A DNA stretch of 64,000 bases from Clostridia bacterium (GTDB lineage Bacteria; Bacillota; Clostridia; TANB77; CAG-508): the NCBI GenBank assembly GCA_017430135.1, contig JAFRNM010000008.1:40587-104586 (forward strand). Reading direction: 5' to 3'. Position numbers and translations under genes: made by a program. The notes beneath the pieces are model-generated. The model searched no databases, was not told the DNA's origin, and saw only the letters and a program-made list of their open reading frames with translations. Below, piece by piece: positions 17,211 through 26,832 of this stretch. Numbering within the stretch: position 1 is the stretch's first letter; each line of letters begins with the position of its first letter.

Positions 17211-17747
17211 TTAGAAAACTAACCTGCAAACAACTACACTCACAATCATTCCCACAATATCTGCTATTAGTGCTGGAATTATTATATTTCTTGTCTTTTT
17301 AATTCCAACAGAACTTGTATATATTGCTATGGTATATAAAGTTGTTTCTGTTGAACCCATTATTACAGAAGCAATTAAACCTATATTTGAATCGACGCCA
17401 AAATTTTTCATAATATCTGTAGCTATTGCCATTGAACCACTACCAGATATTGGCCTTAATAATGCAAGTGGCATTACTTCACTTGGGAACTGGATTATTT
17501 TTAAGACTGGATTCAAAAAATTCACCATTGCATCTATTATTCCAGAACTTCTAAGTGCTCCTATTGCTACAAACAATCCAATTAGTGTTGGAAAAATATT
17601 AAATACAATTTCTAGACCTTCTTTTGCCCCATCTAAAAAAGTATCAAATACCTTATTTCTTTCAATTAAACCAAATACTACTATTAAAAAAATTATAAAT
17701 GGCATTGCAAGATTTGATAAATAATTTATTATTTGCATAAAAATCAC
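17211..17747 (-). CDS. spmB: Spore maturation protein SpmB
   Basis: 178 residues, five or so membrane helices with the nucleoside-recognition (Gate) domain: LIGLFVAIGALRSSG, LRPISGSGSMAI, VIMGSTETTLYTIA. With SpmA it is needed for normal dehydration of the spore core in Bacillus. Lies 35 bp after the corrected spmA stop, an operon. Membrane protein. Confidence 0.92.
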   Translation of the reverse strand: MIFMQIINYLSNLAMPFIIFLIVVFGLIERNKVFDTFLDGAKEGLEIVFNIFPTLIGLFVAIGALRSSGIIDAMVNFLNPVLKIIQFPSEVMPLALLRPISGSGSMAIATDIMKNFGVDSNIGLIASVIMGSTETTLYTIAIYTSSVGIKKTRNIIIPALIADIVGMIVSVVVCRLVF

Positions 17748-17782
17748 CTTTTATTTAAAATATATGAATTTTACCTTAAATA

Positions 17783-18371
17783 TTATTTTTTAACTTTAAT
17801 TAAAATTTTTGTCGCAATCACACCTGCAACTGCAGCACAAATTGTTGCAATCCAAACAGGAAAAACTATTACTGTTGGATTATTTGAACCGCATTGAACT
17901 TCTTATAGCTATTACAGTTGTTGGAATTATTTGAAGTGATGCGGTATTTAAAACAATAAAAAGCATCATATTATCTGTTAAAGTATCTTTTTTACTGTTT
18001 TCTTTTTGCATTGACTTCATTGCTTTTAAACCAAGCGGAGTTGCTGCATTTCCAAGTCCTAACATATTTGCCACAATATTCATAGATATTTCTTTATGTA
18101 CTTGACTATTTCTTCTAATATTGGGAAAAATAAATTTCATAAGAGGTCCTAATATTTTAGTTAATTTTTCTATTACGCTTGTTTTATTCGCAATGTGCAT
18201 AATACCATTCCATAAACACATTGTTCCAAGCAAAGTAATACATAGTGTTACAGCACTTTCTGCACTAGAAAAAATTGATTCATTTAATTTGGATAAATTA
18301 CCAGAAAAAATTGAATATCCAAAAGATATAATTATAAAAATTGGCCATATTAGATTTAACATTTTATTCAC
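17783..18371 (-). CDS. spmA: Spore maturation protein SpmA, +1 frameshift at an in-frame CGG
   Basis: The zero frame ends at 17880 after 163 residues (…IPTTVIAIRSSMRFK). SpmA proteins continue with a glycine and a conserved tail. Skipping the C of CGG at codon 161 (17889-17891) gives IRSSMGSNNPTVIVF, then a hydrophobic helix and the KILIKVKK end, stopping at 17783. That restores about 195 residues, the family length. Conserved Gate motifs GLGNAATPLGLKAM and VLNTASLQ are present. Partner of SpmB. Either recoding at CGG or a base insertion. Confidence 0.85.
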
Positions 18372-18524
18372 CTAAATAATAATATTTTTCAAAAAAATTT
18401 TTATGATTTTTTAAATCCATAAAATAAGAATACTCTTTTTCCAAACAAATTCATTCAAAAAATTTTATCAATTATTTTATTTTACTTAAAAGTAAACCTT
18501 TAACATTTTTTTGCATTTTTTTAA

Positions 18525-18553
18525 TTGACATAAGATTATATTTGTGGTATAGT
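18525..18553 (+). promoter_or_regulatory. Sigma-A promoter for abrB-family gene
   Basis: TTGACA (18525-18530), 17 bp, TATAGT (18548-18553), 46 bp before the start codon. Confidence 0.8.
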
Positions 18554-18598
18554 GTGTTTGAAAAGGATGTCGAATTATGAAATTTAAGGAGGTATTTT

Positions 18599-18850
18599 AT
18601 GAAAGCAACGGGAATAATAAGAAAAGTTGACGAATTAGGTCGAATTGTAGTACCTGTAGAACTTAGAAAAAAATTAAATATAAGTATTAAAGACGAAGTT
18701 GAAATATATGTTGAAAAATCTTCTATAATTATAAAAAAATATGATCCTAGCTGTATTTTCTGCGGAAAATCTAAGGATTTAAATGAATTTGAAGACAAAC
18801 TTATATGTAACACTTGTCTAGAAAAAATTAAAAATATTGAAAATAAATAA
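18599..18850 (+). CDS. AbrB/SpoVT-family transition-state regulator with C-terminal zinc finger
   Basis: 83 residues. N-terminal swapped-hairpin AbrB domain: KATGIIRKVDELGRIVVP and ELRKKLNI, a DNA-binding dimer module. C-terminal Cys motif CIFCG...LICNTC at about 55-77 is common in clostridial AbrB homologues. Likely controls stationary-phase or sporulation genes. Start preceded by TTAAGGAGGTATTTT. Diverges from spmA with a 227-bp spacer. Confidence 0.92.
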   Translation: MKATGIIRKVDELGRIVVPVELRKKLNISIKDEVEIYVEKSSIIIKKYDPSCIFCGKSKDLNEFEDKLICNTCLEKIKNIENK

Positions 18851-18879
18851 AGATTTTAACTTTTTTAGTTAAAATCTTT
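18849..18879. terminator. Bidirectional terminator between abrB and rsmI
   Basis: AAAGATTTTAACT / AGTTAAAATCTTT stem with a five-T loop, between convergent genes. Confidence 0.82.
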
Positions 18880-18885
18880 ATTATT

Positions 18886-19710
18886 TTATTTATTTACAAA
18901 TTGCATATAAATTTCATTTTTACTAACATTTCTGTCCTTTGCAATTTTTTTAATTATTTCTTTTTTATCTAATCCCATTTTTTCATAATATCTATAGTGC
19001 TCTTCTAAACTCAAATTTATTAAATCATTTTCTTCTTGTTCTATCTCTCCGCCCTCTATTATTAAAACAACTTCTCCTTTTAAAGTTTCAGATAAAGTAA
19101 TTAAGTCATCTATATCCTTTCTAATAAACTCTTCGTGAATTTTTGTAAGTTCCCTTGCTAGCACTATTTTTCTATTTTCTATTATATCTTTCAAATCTTT
19201 TAAAGTTTCCTTTAATTTATGTGGAGCTTCGTATAAAATAATAGTTTTATTCGATTTTTTTATTTCCTCTAGCTTTTGCTTTCTGTTATTTTTATTAAGT
19301 GGTAAAAATCCTAAAAAATTAAATTCTTTAGTATCTATTCCAGAACAAATTAAAGCATTTACAAAAGCACATGGACCTGGAATTGGAACAACATTTATAC
19401 CTTTTTCTATACATGTTTTAATTACAACTTCGCCTGGATCACATATACCTGGAGTTCCCGCATCAGAAACTAGTGCTATATTTTGACCTTCCTCCAATTT
19501 TTGTATTATTATATCTTGCCTTGTTTCCTCATTGTGTCTATGATAACTAATTAGAGGTTTTGAAATTTCTAAATGATTTAATAATTTTAATGTATGCCTT
19601 GTGTCTTCTGCTGCAATTAAATCAGCTTCTTTTAATATTCTTATTGCTCTTAAAGTAATGTCCTCCAAGTTTCCTATCGGAGTAGCTATTACATATAAAT
19701 TTCCATTCAT
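18886..19710 (-). CDS. rsmI: 16S rRNA (cytidine1402-2'-O)-methyltransferase RsmI
   Basis: 274 residues of the tetrapyrrole methylase fold. Motifs: YVIATPIGNLEDIT at the N-terminus, AEDTRHTLKLL, SDAGTPGICDPG (SAM site), PIPGPCAF and ILYEAPHKL. Methylates C1402 in the ribosomal P site, affecting decoding fidelity, which is of interest given the frameshift sites nearby. Start preceded by TTAGGAGGGAATTAG. Follows a methyltransferase gene by 25 bp. Confidence 0.95.
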   Translation of the reverse strand: MNGNLYVIATPIGNLEDITLRAIRILKEADLIAAEDTRHTLKLLNHLEISKPLISYHRHNEETRQDIIIQKLEEGQNIALVSDAGTPGICDPGEVVIKTCIEKGINVVPIPGPCAFVNALICSGIDTKEFNFLGFLPLNKNNRKQKLEEIKKSNKTIILYEAPHKLKETLKDLKDIIENRKIVLARELTKIHEEFIRKDIDDLITLSETLKGEVVLIIEGGEIEQEENDLINLSLEEHYRYYEKMGLDKKEIIKKIAKDRNVSKNEIYMQFVNK

Positions 19711-19735
19711 CTAATTCCCTCCTAATATTTTCCTT

Positions 19736-20476
19736 CTAATTACTTTTGTTGTAAATTTTTAATAGCTCCTCCGTATAGGAACCATCTTCATTATAAACAT
19801 ATAAAATATTATCAAATTTCAAAAATTCCTTAGCATTTTTCACACCTTTAATAAGTACCAAATTAGGCTCTTTGCTTGGTTTTGGGGCTACAAATCTAAT
19901 TTGCTTTGGCTCTATTTTATATTTTCTCATTAAGTAAATAATATCAACAAGTCTTTCTGGTCTGTGCACCATATAAAATTCGCCTTTATCTTTTAACATA
20001 TCTTTGGAAACTTTTATAAAATCTTCTAAATTAGCTGTTAATTCATGCCTTGAAATAAGTTTTTTCTCGCTTTCATTTTGAAGTCCTGTATTTATTTTTT
20101 TATATGGTGGATTTGTAACAATAGCATCTACACTACCTTTTTCAAAAATATTTTCTAAATTTAAAATACTATCATTTACTATTTTTACTTTATCTTGCAA
20201 TGAATTTAATTTAACACTTCTTTTTGCCATATCTGCTACCTCTGGCTGAATTTCAATTCCATAAATTTCTTTTAAATTAGTTTTTCCTGAAAGCAAAATA
20301 CACAAAATCCCTGTACCTGTTCCTAAATCCATTACTCTACTATTATTTCTTATGTCTTTTGCAAAATCAGATAAAAGAACACTATCAATTCCAAAACAAA
20401 AACCTTCAGAATTTTGTATAATTTTATAGCCTTTAAATTCTAAATCATCTATTCTTTCATTTTCTTTTAATTCCAC
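19736..20476 (-). CDS. TrmN6-like N6-adenine methyltransferase (tRNA1(Val) A37 type)
   Basis: 246 residues. SAM motif DLGTGTGILCILLS at about 50-63 and catalytic NPPY (TNPPYKK) near 123-126. Same family as YfiC/TrmN6, which methylates A37 of tRNA1-Val in E. coli; substrate in Firmicutes is inferred. Commonly located beside rsmI as here. Start preceded by AAGGGAAAATAAAAG. Confidence 0.88.
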   Translation of the reverse strand: MELKENERIDDLEFKGYKIIQNSEGFCFGIDSVLLSDFAKDIRNNSRVMDLGTGTGILCILLSGKTNLKEIYGIEIQPEVADMAKRSVKLNSLQDKVKIVNDSILNLENIFEKGSVDAIVTNPPYKKINTGLQNESEKKLISRHELTANLEDFIKVSKDMLKDKGEFYMVHRPERLVDIIYLMRKYKIEPKQIRFVAPKPSKEPNLVLIKGVKNAKEFLKFDNILYVYNEDGSYTEELLKIYNKSN

Positions 20477-20541
20477 TTTTATTTTCCCTTCTTTATCTTA
20501 ATTATTATACAATAAAATAGGTGATTTTTCAAGAAAAAATA

Positions 20542-20572
20542 GATAAATGCTAGGTTTAGCCTAGCATTTATC
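20542..20572 (-). terminator. Terminator after the GerMN gene
   Basis: ATAAATGCTAGG / CCTAGCATTTAT stem, short loop, followed on the minus strand by TTTTTTC. The arm covers the last codons of the GerMN-domain gene. Confidence 0.8.
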
Positions 20573-21119
20573 CATTTTTTCTAATATAAACATCCTTGAA
20601 CTGTTCATTTTCTTGACCATCTATTAAAAATTTTACACTATTTACTTCTGTAAGTTCTGTTAAAGTATTTACAATAGAATTAACCATATTTTCCTTTGCA
20701 TTTTCTTTATCCTTATTAAAATCCAGAAATTCCTTAGATAAATCCAGAACTAAACAATCTTTATCTAAATATGTTTTTAGTACTTTTGTATTTTGCGGAA
20801 TAATTCCCTCTAGCTTTTCATTCTTTGGTCCTTCCTTTAACATATTAAATATTTTTTCATAAGGTATATTCATTAATTCTTTTACATCTACAAGCCTTGC
20901 TTCTGGCATTAATTCATGGCTTTCTTTTCCTGGAAAATATAAGCTTACAATAGTTTGTCTTGCTTGGTCCTCCGTAATTTCAGCCTCCGGAGTATAATCT
21001 CCAACTAATGTTTCATTTTCTTCATTTGCATCCTTTAACCACTTAATTACAAATACTCCTACTACAACAATAACAATAGCAATTGCACCATAAATAATTT
21101 TCATTTTTGCCTTTTCCAT
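20568..21119 (-). CDS. GerMN-domain membrane-anchored protein
   Basis: 183 residues: one N-terminal membrane helix at about 7-26, a spacer, and a GerMN domain at about 55-180 (QTIVSLYFPG, DKDCLVLDLSKEF, VNSVKFLIDGQ). GerMN domains occur in the germination/sporulation protein GerM and in other envelope proteins. Likely faces outside the membrane. Start preceded by AGGAGGTACTT. Confidence 0.85.
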   Translation of the reverse strand: MEKAKMKIIYGAIAIVIVVVGVFVIKWLKDANEENETLVGDYTPEAEITEDQARQTIVSLYFPGKESHELMPEARLVDVKELMNIPYEKIFNMLKEGPKNEKLEGIIPQNTKVLKTYLDKDCLVLDLSKEFLDFNKDKENAKENMVNSIVNTLTELTEVNSVKFLIDGQENEQFKDVYIRKNG

Positions 21120-21179
21120 AAGTACCTCCTATAAAATTTATTTATTAATGTATATTACTTGTTTGTCCGATTTATTCAT

Positions 21180-21204
21180 TAAAAAAAGGTCGCAATTTAC
21201 GACC
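21180..21204 (-). terminator. Terminator after the ORF6N/PLD gene
   Basis: AGGTCGCAATTTACGACCT hairpin followed on the minus strand by seven T residues. Confidence 0.85.
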
Positions 21205-21265
21205 TCAAATTTTTATTATTTAATTTCTAAGATAACAAATTGTGATCTTAACTTTTTATTAAAAA

Positions 21266-22177
21266 TTACATTTCAATAAACTTATTAATAATTTCTTCAT
21301 CTTCAATTCTGTTTATTCCAAAGCATTTGTTGCCTAAATCTTTTATAGATGCTCCGCAATGGTATAGTTCTTTGTCGTCAATTACAATAAACCTATCATG
21401 AAATTTTTTTGTTTTTGCTACTTTTAATGTTGGGTATTCTTTATTAAATTTTTGTATATCTAAATTTTGAATATTACTTTTATTTGATGTTAATATTACT
21501 ACTTCTACATCTTTATTTTTCTTCGATAACATTTTTAATACGCTATCATCTATGTAATTATCTATTATAAGAATTTTCTTTTTTGCTTTTTTTATAATAT
21601 CCACAATTAAGCTATAACTATCCCATATTTGACCTTCGAAAAATATTTTTTGCTTAATGTTTTCTTCATGTTGTAATTCATTAAATATCTCATCAAATTT
21701 CTTGTCATGTTCTAATAACTTTCCTTTTATATTACTTATCTCTTGAAAAATATGACCATTATTATTTAAAAACTTTCTCATTTCTATAAAAGAATTTACA
21801 ATCTTTATACTAACACTTATCGCAATATCACTTGTTAATAAACCTGCAAGCATTGTCGTTCCGTGTTCTGTAAACACAAATGGCATATATTTTCTATGCT
21901 CTCCTCTTCCATTTTTCTTTAAGGTGACAATTTGGCACCTTAAAGAATTATATTCAGCTTCATTTAATTGGAAACAATATTCTTGAGGGAATCTTTCTAT
22001 ATTTCTTTTTACAACACGATTAATATACTTTGTTTCACAATGATATAACCTAGCTATATCACTATCAAGTATTACTTGCTTTCCTCTTATAGTATATATA
22101 ATACTTTTTATATCAAAATCAGCATCTAAATATTCTATAACATTGTTATTTTCAACTTTTTGTAATTCTTTCTCCAT
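21266..22177 (-). CDS. ORF6N-domain protein with C-terminal PLD-like nuclease domain
   Basis: 303 residues from the start at 22177 (AAAGGA ten bases upstream, promoter just before); longer versions to 22336 lack any site. N-terminal ORF6N domain at about 15-110: YTIRGKQVILDSDIARLY and VFTEHGTTMLAGLL, a DNA-binding module typical of phage and mobile elements. The C-terminal half reads ILIIDNYIDDSVLKML and FHDRFIVIDDKELYHCG, matching one HxD/HxK-like PLD half-site (H-D-R-F). Such proteins are sporadic accessory genes; possibly a defence or regulatory protein. Repeats in its upstream region could be its operator. Confidence 0.85.
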   Translation of the reverse strand: MEKELQKVENNNVIEYLDADFDIKSIIYTIRGKQVILDSDIARLYHCETKYINRVVKRNIERFPQEYCFQLNEAEYNSLRCQIVTLKKNGRGEHRKYMPFVFTEHGTTMLAGLLTSDIAISVSIKIVNSFIEMRKFLNNNGHIFQEISNIKGKLLEHDKKFDEIFNELQHEENIKQKIFFEGQIWDSYSLIVDIIKKAKKKILIIDNYIDDSVLKMLSKKNKDVEVVILTSNKSNIQNLDIQKFNKEYPTLKVAKTKKFHDRFIVIDDKELYHCGASIKDLGNKCFGINRIEDEEIINKFIEM

Positions 22178-22207
22178 AATATCAACATCCTTTGTTTCAT
22201 TTTTATA

Positions 22208-22236
22208 ATTATAGAATATGTGTTTGTATTTGTCAA
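22208..22236 (-). promoter_or_regulatory. Consensus sigma-A promoter for ORF6N gene
   Basis: Minus-strand TTGACA (22231-22236), exactly 17 bp, TATAAT (22208-22213): a perfect consensus promoter, 30 bp from the start codon. Confidence 0.88.
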
Positions 22237-22255
22237 TAGTTTTATAAAAATTTAC

Positions 22256-22303
22256 TCCCAACTTTTGGGATGTGTCCCCAAAAGTTAAAAGTTCCCAAAA
22301 GTT
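22256..22303. repeat. Inverted and direct repeats, possible operator
   Basis: AACTTTTGGG (22260-22269) and CCCAAAAGTT (22277-22286) form a perfect inverted repeat, and CCCAAAAGTT recurs at 22294-22303. A related AAAAGTTGGGG is at about 22358. They lie between divergent promoters, just upstream of the ORF6N promoter. Confidence 0.6.
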
Positions 22304-22321
22304 TTTCCCACCATTTTCCAT

Positions 22322-22350
22322 TTGACAAAAAGCCAATTTCCGTATACAAT
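22322..22350 (+). promoter_or_regulatory. Sigma-A promoter for CoA-dehydratase activase gene
   Basis: TTGACA (22322-22327), 17 bp, TACAAT (22345-22350), 68 bp before the start codon. Confidence 0.78.
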
Positions 22351-22417
22351 AGAGGATGAAAAGTTGGGGCTAATATATAAATTTTAGTTTCAAACTTAGT
22401 CGAAAGGATTAGGAAAT

Positions 22418-25400
22418 ATGGATACTTTACATGTAGGATTGGATGTTGGTTCAACAACAGTCAAAATCATAGTATTAAATGAAGAAAAACAAGTTATTTA
22501 TAAAGATTACCAAAGACACTATTCAGACACAAAAAACACTGTATGTACAGTTCTTGAAAATTTAATAAAAATGTACCCAAATAACACATTCACACTAGCC
22601 CTAACAGGTTCTGGTGCTATGAGTGCTGCTAAATTTTTAGGTGTTAACTTTATACAAGAAGTTGTATCTTGTAAAAGATCAGTTGAAAAATACATACCTC
22701 AAACTGATGTCGTAATAGAGCTTGGTGGAGAAGATGCAAAAATTATTTATTTTGATAAAACAATAGAACAACGTATGAATGGTACTTGTGCTGGTGGAAC
22801 TGGTGCATTTTTAGACCAAATGGCATCATTATTACACACAGACACAGCAGGTTTAAATGAACTTGCAAAAACTTTTAACACAATTTACCCAATAGCTTCT
22901 CGTTGTGGAGTTTTTGCTAAAACAGATATACAACCTTTAATTAACGAAGGTGCTGCAAAAGAAGACATTGCTGCATCTATTTTCCAAGCAGTTGTAAACC
23001 AAACAATAAGTGGTTTAGCATGTGGTAGACCAATTAGAGGAAATGTAGCATTTTTAGGTGGACCATTAAATTATCTATCTGAATTAAGAAAAAGATTTAT
23101 TGTAACTTTAGATTTAAAACCAGATGAAATAATAGTTCCAGAAGAAGCTCACCTATTAGTTGCAAAAGGAGCAGCACTTGATTCATTAGAAGCTACTCCA
23201 ATAACTGCAGAAGAATTAGAAAAGAAAATAGAAAATCTAAAAATATCAAAAGATAACACAACGAAGCCAATTGCTCCACTTTTTGATAATGATGAAGATT
23301 ATAAAAAATTCAAAGAAAGACATGAAAAAAATAAAGTAACAAGAAAAGACCTAGCTACTTATGAAGGAGACTGCTATTTAGGAATAGATGCTGGATCTAC
23401 TACAACAAAACTTGTGTTAATAGATAGAGATGGAAACCTACTTTATTCTTTATATGGAAGCAATGAAGGAAATCCATTAAAAAGCGTTATGAATATGCTT
23501 AAAAAATTATACGAAGTATTACCTGAAAAAGCTATTCTTAGATATAGTGGTGTTACAGGATATGGAGAAAAACTTATTCAAACAGCTTTAAATGTAGACA
23601 CAAACGAAATAGAAACAATTGCACATTACACAGCTGCAAAACAATTTGAACCTGATGTTTCAGCTATAATTGACATTGGTGGTCAAGATATGAAATACAT
23701 AAAACTAAAAAATGGTGCAATTGACAACATTATGCTAAATGAAGCTTGTTCATCTGGTTGTGGTTCATTTATTGAAACATTTGCTAAAAGCTTAAATCTT
23801 GAAATATCAAAATTCGTAGATGAAGCAATTCATGCAAAAAGACCAGTTGATTTAGGTTCAAGATGTACAGTTTTCATGAACTCTAAAATAAAACAAGCTC
23901 AAAAAGAAGGATATTCTGTTGGAGACATTTCAAGTGGTTTATCATATTCTGTTATTAAAAACGCAATTCAAAAAGTTATGAAAGTTAGAAATACAGAAAC
24001 TTTAGGTGACCACATAGTTGTACAAGGTGGAACATTCTATAATGATGCTGTACTTCGTGCTTTTGAAAAAATAGTTAATAAAGATGTTGTAAGGCCAGAT
24101 ATTGCAGGTCTTATGGGTGCTTATGGTATGGCTTTAATTTCTAAAGAACAACACGAAGCAAGCTTAGATATGGAATATCGTTCAACAATTTTGAAAACGG
24201 AAGAACTAGATAAACTAGAAATAAAAGTTACTCATACTAGATGTAATATATGTGAAAATCATTGTAAATTAACAATAAATGCTTTCAGCAATGGTCAAAG
24301 ACACGTATCTGGTAACCGTTGTGAAAGAGGTGCTGGAATTGTAAATAGAGGTAAAAAATTACCTAACCTAATTCAATACAAGTACAAGAGATTATTTGAT
24401 TACAAACCTTTAGAAGAAGCAGATGCCCCAAGGGGTGTAATTGGAATTCCTAGAGTTTTAAATATGTACGAGGATTACCCATTCTGGTTTACATTCTTAA
24501 CAAACCTAGGATTTAGAGTAATATTATCTGAAAAAAGTACAAGAAAAACTTACGAAAAAGGTATGGAATCTATGCCATCTGAATCAGTTTGCTACCCTGC
24601 AAAACTTTCTCATGGTCATATAGAAAGCTTATTAGAACAAGGAATTACAACAATTTTCTATCCTTGTATGCCATACTCTAGAAAAGAATATGAGAAAGCA
24701 GATAACCACTACAACTGTCCAATAGTTATTTCATATTCTGAAGTTTTGAAAAACAATGTTGAAGGATTAAAAGACCCAAAAGTAAAATTCTTAAATCCAT
24801 TCTTACCATTCGATAGCAAAAACTTAGCTAAAAAAATGATGCAATTAGACGAATTTAAGGAATATAACTTTACTAAAAAAGAATTAATAGAAGCAGCTAC
24901 AAAAGCAGAAGCTGAATACCAAAAATGTAAACAAGACATTAGGGATGAAGGAACAAAAACTGTTAAATATATAGAAGAAAATGATTTAAGAGGAATTGTT
25001 TTAGCCGGAAGACCATACCACGTAGACCCAGAAGTAAACCACGGAATTGATACATTAATTACATCTTTAGGATTATGCGTTTTAACAGAAGACAGTATTT
25101 GTGGTAATACAGAAGTTAAGCGTCCTATAAGAGTTGTAGACCAATGGGTATTCCACGCAAGATTATATGCAGCAGCAGATTTTGTTGGAAAACACGATAG
25201 ATTAGAGCTTGTTCAATTAAATTCATTTGGATGTGGTGTAGACGCTGTAACAACTGACCAAGTTGAAGAAATTTTAACAAGCTTTGGAAAAATGTATACA
25301 CTAATTAAAATAGATGAAGTAAATAACCTTGGAGCTGTAAGAATCCGTATACGTTCTTTACTTGCTAGTATGAATAAGCGTTTAGCTGAAAAGAAAATAG

Positions 25401-26740
25401 AAAAACTAGACGGAAATTATGGTGCAAATAGAAGAATCTTTACAAAGGAAATGAGAAAAGATTATACAATTTTAATGCCTCAAATGGCACCAATACATTT
25501 CGAATTATTAGAAACAGCTGTAAAATCTCAAGGCTATAGAGTTGAACTACTTCGAGACTGTACACAAAATACAGTTGAAACTGGTTTAAAATATGTAAAT
25601 AACGATGCATGTTATCCATCAATACTAACAACAGGTCAATTTATAGAAGCACTTCAATCTGGAAAATATGACCCAGATAGAACAGCAATTATAATGAGCC
25701 AAACTGGTGGAGGATGTAGAGCAACAAACTATATAGGATTTATTAGAAAAGCATTAAAAGATGCAGGATTTGCACAAGTTCCAGTTATATCATTCAATAT
25801 AGTAGGAATGGAAAAAATGCCAGGATTTAAACTAACAGTTCCATTACTAGAAAGATTATTAAAATGCGTTATTTTAGGTGACTTAATGCAAAAAATGCTT
25901 ACTAAAAACAGAGCATACGAAGTTAACAAAGGTGAAACTCAAAAATTATATGAAGAATGGATGGAAAAATGCAAGAAAATACTTGTAAAATCAACTAGAA
26001 AACAATTTAAACAAGCAATTTATGACATAGTAAATGACTTTGAAAAAATTGAATTAGATACAACTCATAAAAAGCCAAGAGTTGGTATAGTTGGAGAGGT
26101 TCTAATCAAATATCATCCATTTGGAAACAACTATGTAGCAGATTTATTAGAAAAAGAAGGAGCAGAAGTAATTTTACCAGACTTTATGGGATTTATGAAA
26201 TTTATGGCTACACATAAAATTACTTTCAACTCACTATTAAATACAAATAAAACATCAGCAAAAATAAGTAAAATTGCTATTAAATTAATTGATTTGTTAG
26301 AAAAAGATTTAAAAATTGCTTTAGCAAATTCTAAGAAAAATTACTTACCACCATGTGATATTTGGCACCTAGAAAATCAAGTAAAAGATGTACTTTCTAT
26401 TGGTAACCAAACTGGTGAAGGATGGTTCTTAACAGCAGAAATGATTGAATATATTGAAAATGATATTCCAAATATTGTTTGTGTTCAACCATTTGCATGT
26501 TTACCAAACCATGTTGTTGGTAAAGGGGTAATAAAAACAATAAGAAGTAAATACCCAGATGCAAACATCTCTCCAGTAGATTATGACCCAGGTGCAAGTG
26601 AAGCTAACCAAGCAAATAGAATTAAGCTTATGATGACAGTTGCAAAAGATAATTTAAAAATGCAACAAAAAGAAATTGAAAAATTAAATAAAGAAAATGA
26701 AGCTGAAAACAAAGCCGAAAAAGTAGCAAGTGAAAATTAA
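22418..26740 (+). CDS. Giant 2-hydroxyacyl-CoA dehydratase activase-related protein
   Basis: 1440 residues. Two BadF/HgdC-type ATPase domains in tandem: the first has GLDVGSTT, GGEDAK and GTCAGGTGAF; the second (about 318-600) has GIDAGSTTTK, GGQDMKY and NEACSSGCGSF, with cysteines for a bridging [4Fe-4S] cluster. A DUF2229-type region follows (about 665-880, with a CxxCxxxC motif NICENHC near 610 and SVCYPAK), then HgdB-like sequence to about 1410 and an acidic/basic coil tail. Activases use ATP to inject an electron into dehydratases; this long form is widespread in Clostridia but its partner reaction is unknown. Start preceded by AGGATTAGGAAAT. Cytoplasmic, oxygen-sensitive. Stand-alone gene. 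Confidence 0.88.
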   Translation: MDTLHVGLDVGSTTVKIIVLNEEKQVIYKDYQRHYSDTKNTVCTVLENLIKMYPNNTFTLALTGSGAMSAAKFLGVNFIQEVVSCKRSVEKYIPQTDVVIELGGEDAKIIYFDKTIEQRMNGTCAGGTGAFLDQMASLLHTDTAGLNELAKTFNTIYPIASRCGVFAKTDIQPLINEGAAKEDIAASIFQAVVNQTISGLACGRPIRGNVAFLGGPLNYLSELRKRFIVTLDLKPDEIIVPEEAHLLVAKGAALDSLEATPITAEELEKKIENLKISKDNTTKPIAPLFDNDEDYKKFKERHEKNKVTRKDLATYEGDCYLGIDAGSTTTKLVLIDRDGNLLYSLYGSNEGNPLKSVMNMLKKLYEVLPEKAILRYSGVTGYGEKLIQTALNVDTNEIETIAHYTAAKQFEPDVSAIIDIGGQDMKYIKLKNGAIDNIMLNEACSSGCGSFIETFAKSLNLEISKFVDEAIHAKRPVDLGSRCTVFMNSKIKQAQKEGYSVGDISSGLSYSVIKNAIQKVMKVRNTETLGDHIVVQGGTFYNDAVLRAFEKIVNKDVVRPDIAGLMGAYGMALISKEQHEASLDMEYRSTILKTEELDKLEIKVTHTRCNICENHCKLTINAFSNGQRHVSGNRCERGAGIVNRGKKLPNLIQYKYKRLFDYKPLEEADAPRGVIGIPRVLNMYEDYPFWFTFLTNLGFRVILSEKSTRKTYEKGMESMPSESVCYPAKLSHGHIESLLEQGITTIFYPCMPYSRKEYEKADNHYNCPIVISYSEVLKNNVEGLKDPKVKFLNPFLPFDSKNLAKKMMQLDEFKEYNFTKKELIEAATKAEAEYQKCKQDIRDEGTKTVKYIEENDLRGIVLAGRPYHVDPEVNHGIDTLITSLGLCVLTEDSICGNTEVKRPIRVVDQWVFHARLYAAADFVGKHDRLELVQLNSFGCGVDAVTTDQVEEILTSFGKMYTLIKIDEVNNLGAVRIRIRSLLASMNKRLAEKKIEKLDGNYGANRRIFTKEMRKDYTILMPQMAPIHFELLETAVKSQGYRVELLRDCTQNTVETGLKYVNNDACYPSILTTGQFIEALQSGKYDPDRTAIIMSQTGGGCRATNYIGFIRKALKDAGFAQVPVISFNIVGMEKMPGFKLTVPLLERLLKCVILGDLMQKMLTKNRAYEVNKGETQKLYEEWMEKCKKILVKSTRKQFKQAIYDIVNDFEKIELDTTHKKPRVGIVGEVLIKYHPFGNNYVADLLEKEGAEVILPDFMGFMKFMATHKITFNSLLNTNKTSAKISKIAIKLIDLLEKDLKIALANSKKNYLPPCDIWHLENQVKDVLSIGNQTGEGWFLTAEMIEYIENDIPNIVCVQPFACLPNHVVGKGVIKTIRSKYPDANISPVDYDPGASEANQANRIKLMMTVAKDNLKMQQKEIEKLNKENEAENKAEKVASEN

Positions 26741-26758
26741 TCACTTGCTATTTTTTAT
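26724..26758 (+). terminator. Terminator overlapping the activase stop codon
   Basis: TAGCAAGTGA / TCACTTGCTA stem with a seven-base loop containing the stop, followed by TTTTTT. Confidence 0.9.
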
Positions 26759-26832
26759 TTATTATTCAAAAAATTTTATTGCTCTAGTAATAAACGTATG
26801 CTATAATATTTATATAAGGAGGTTTTTGAGCC

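Noticed and set aside
22242..22457. 71-residue ORF covering the divergent promoter region
   Set aside because: It overlaps two promoters and the activase start, with no ribosome-binding site or recognisable sequence.
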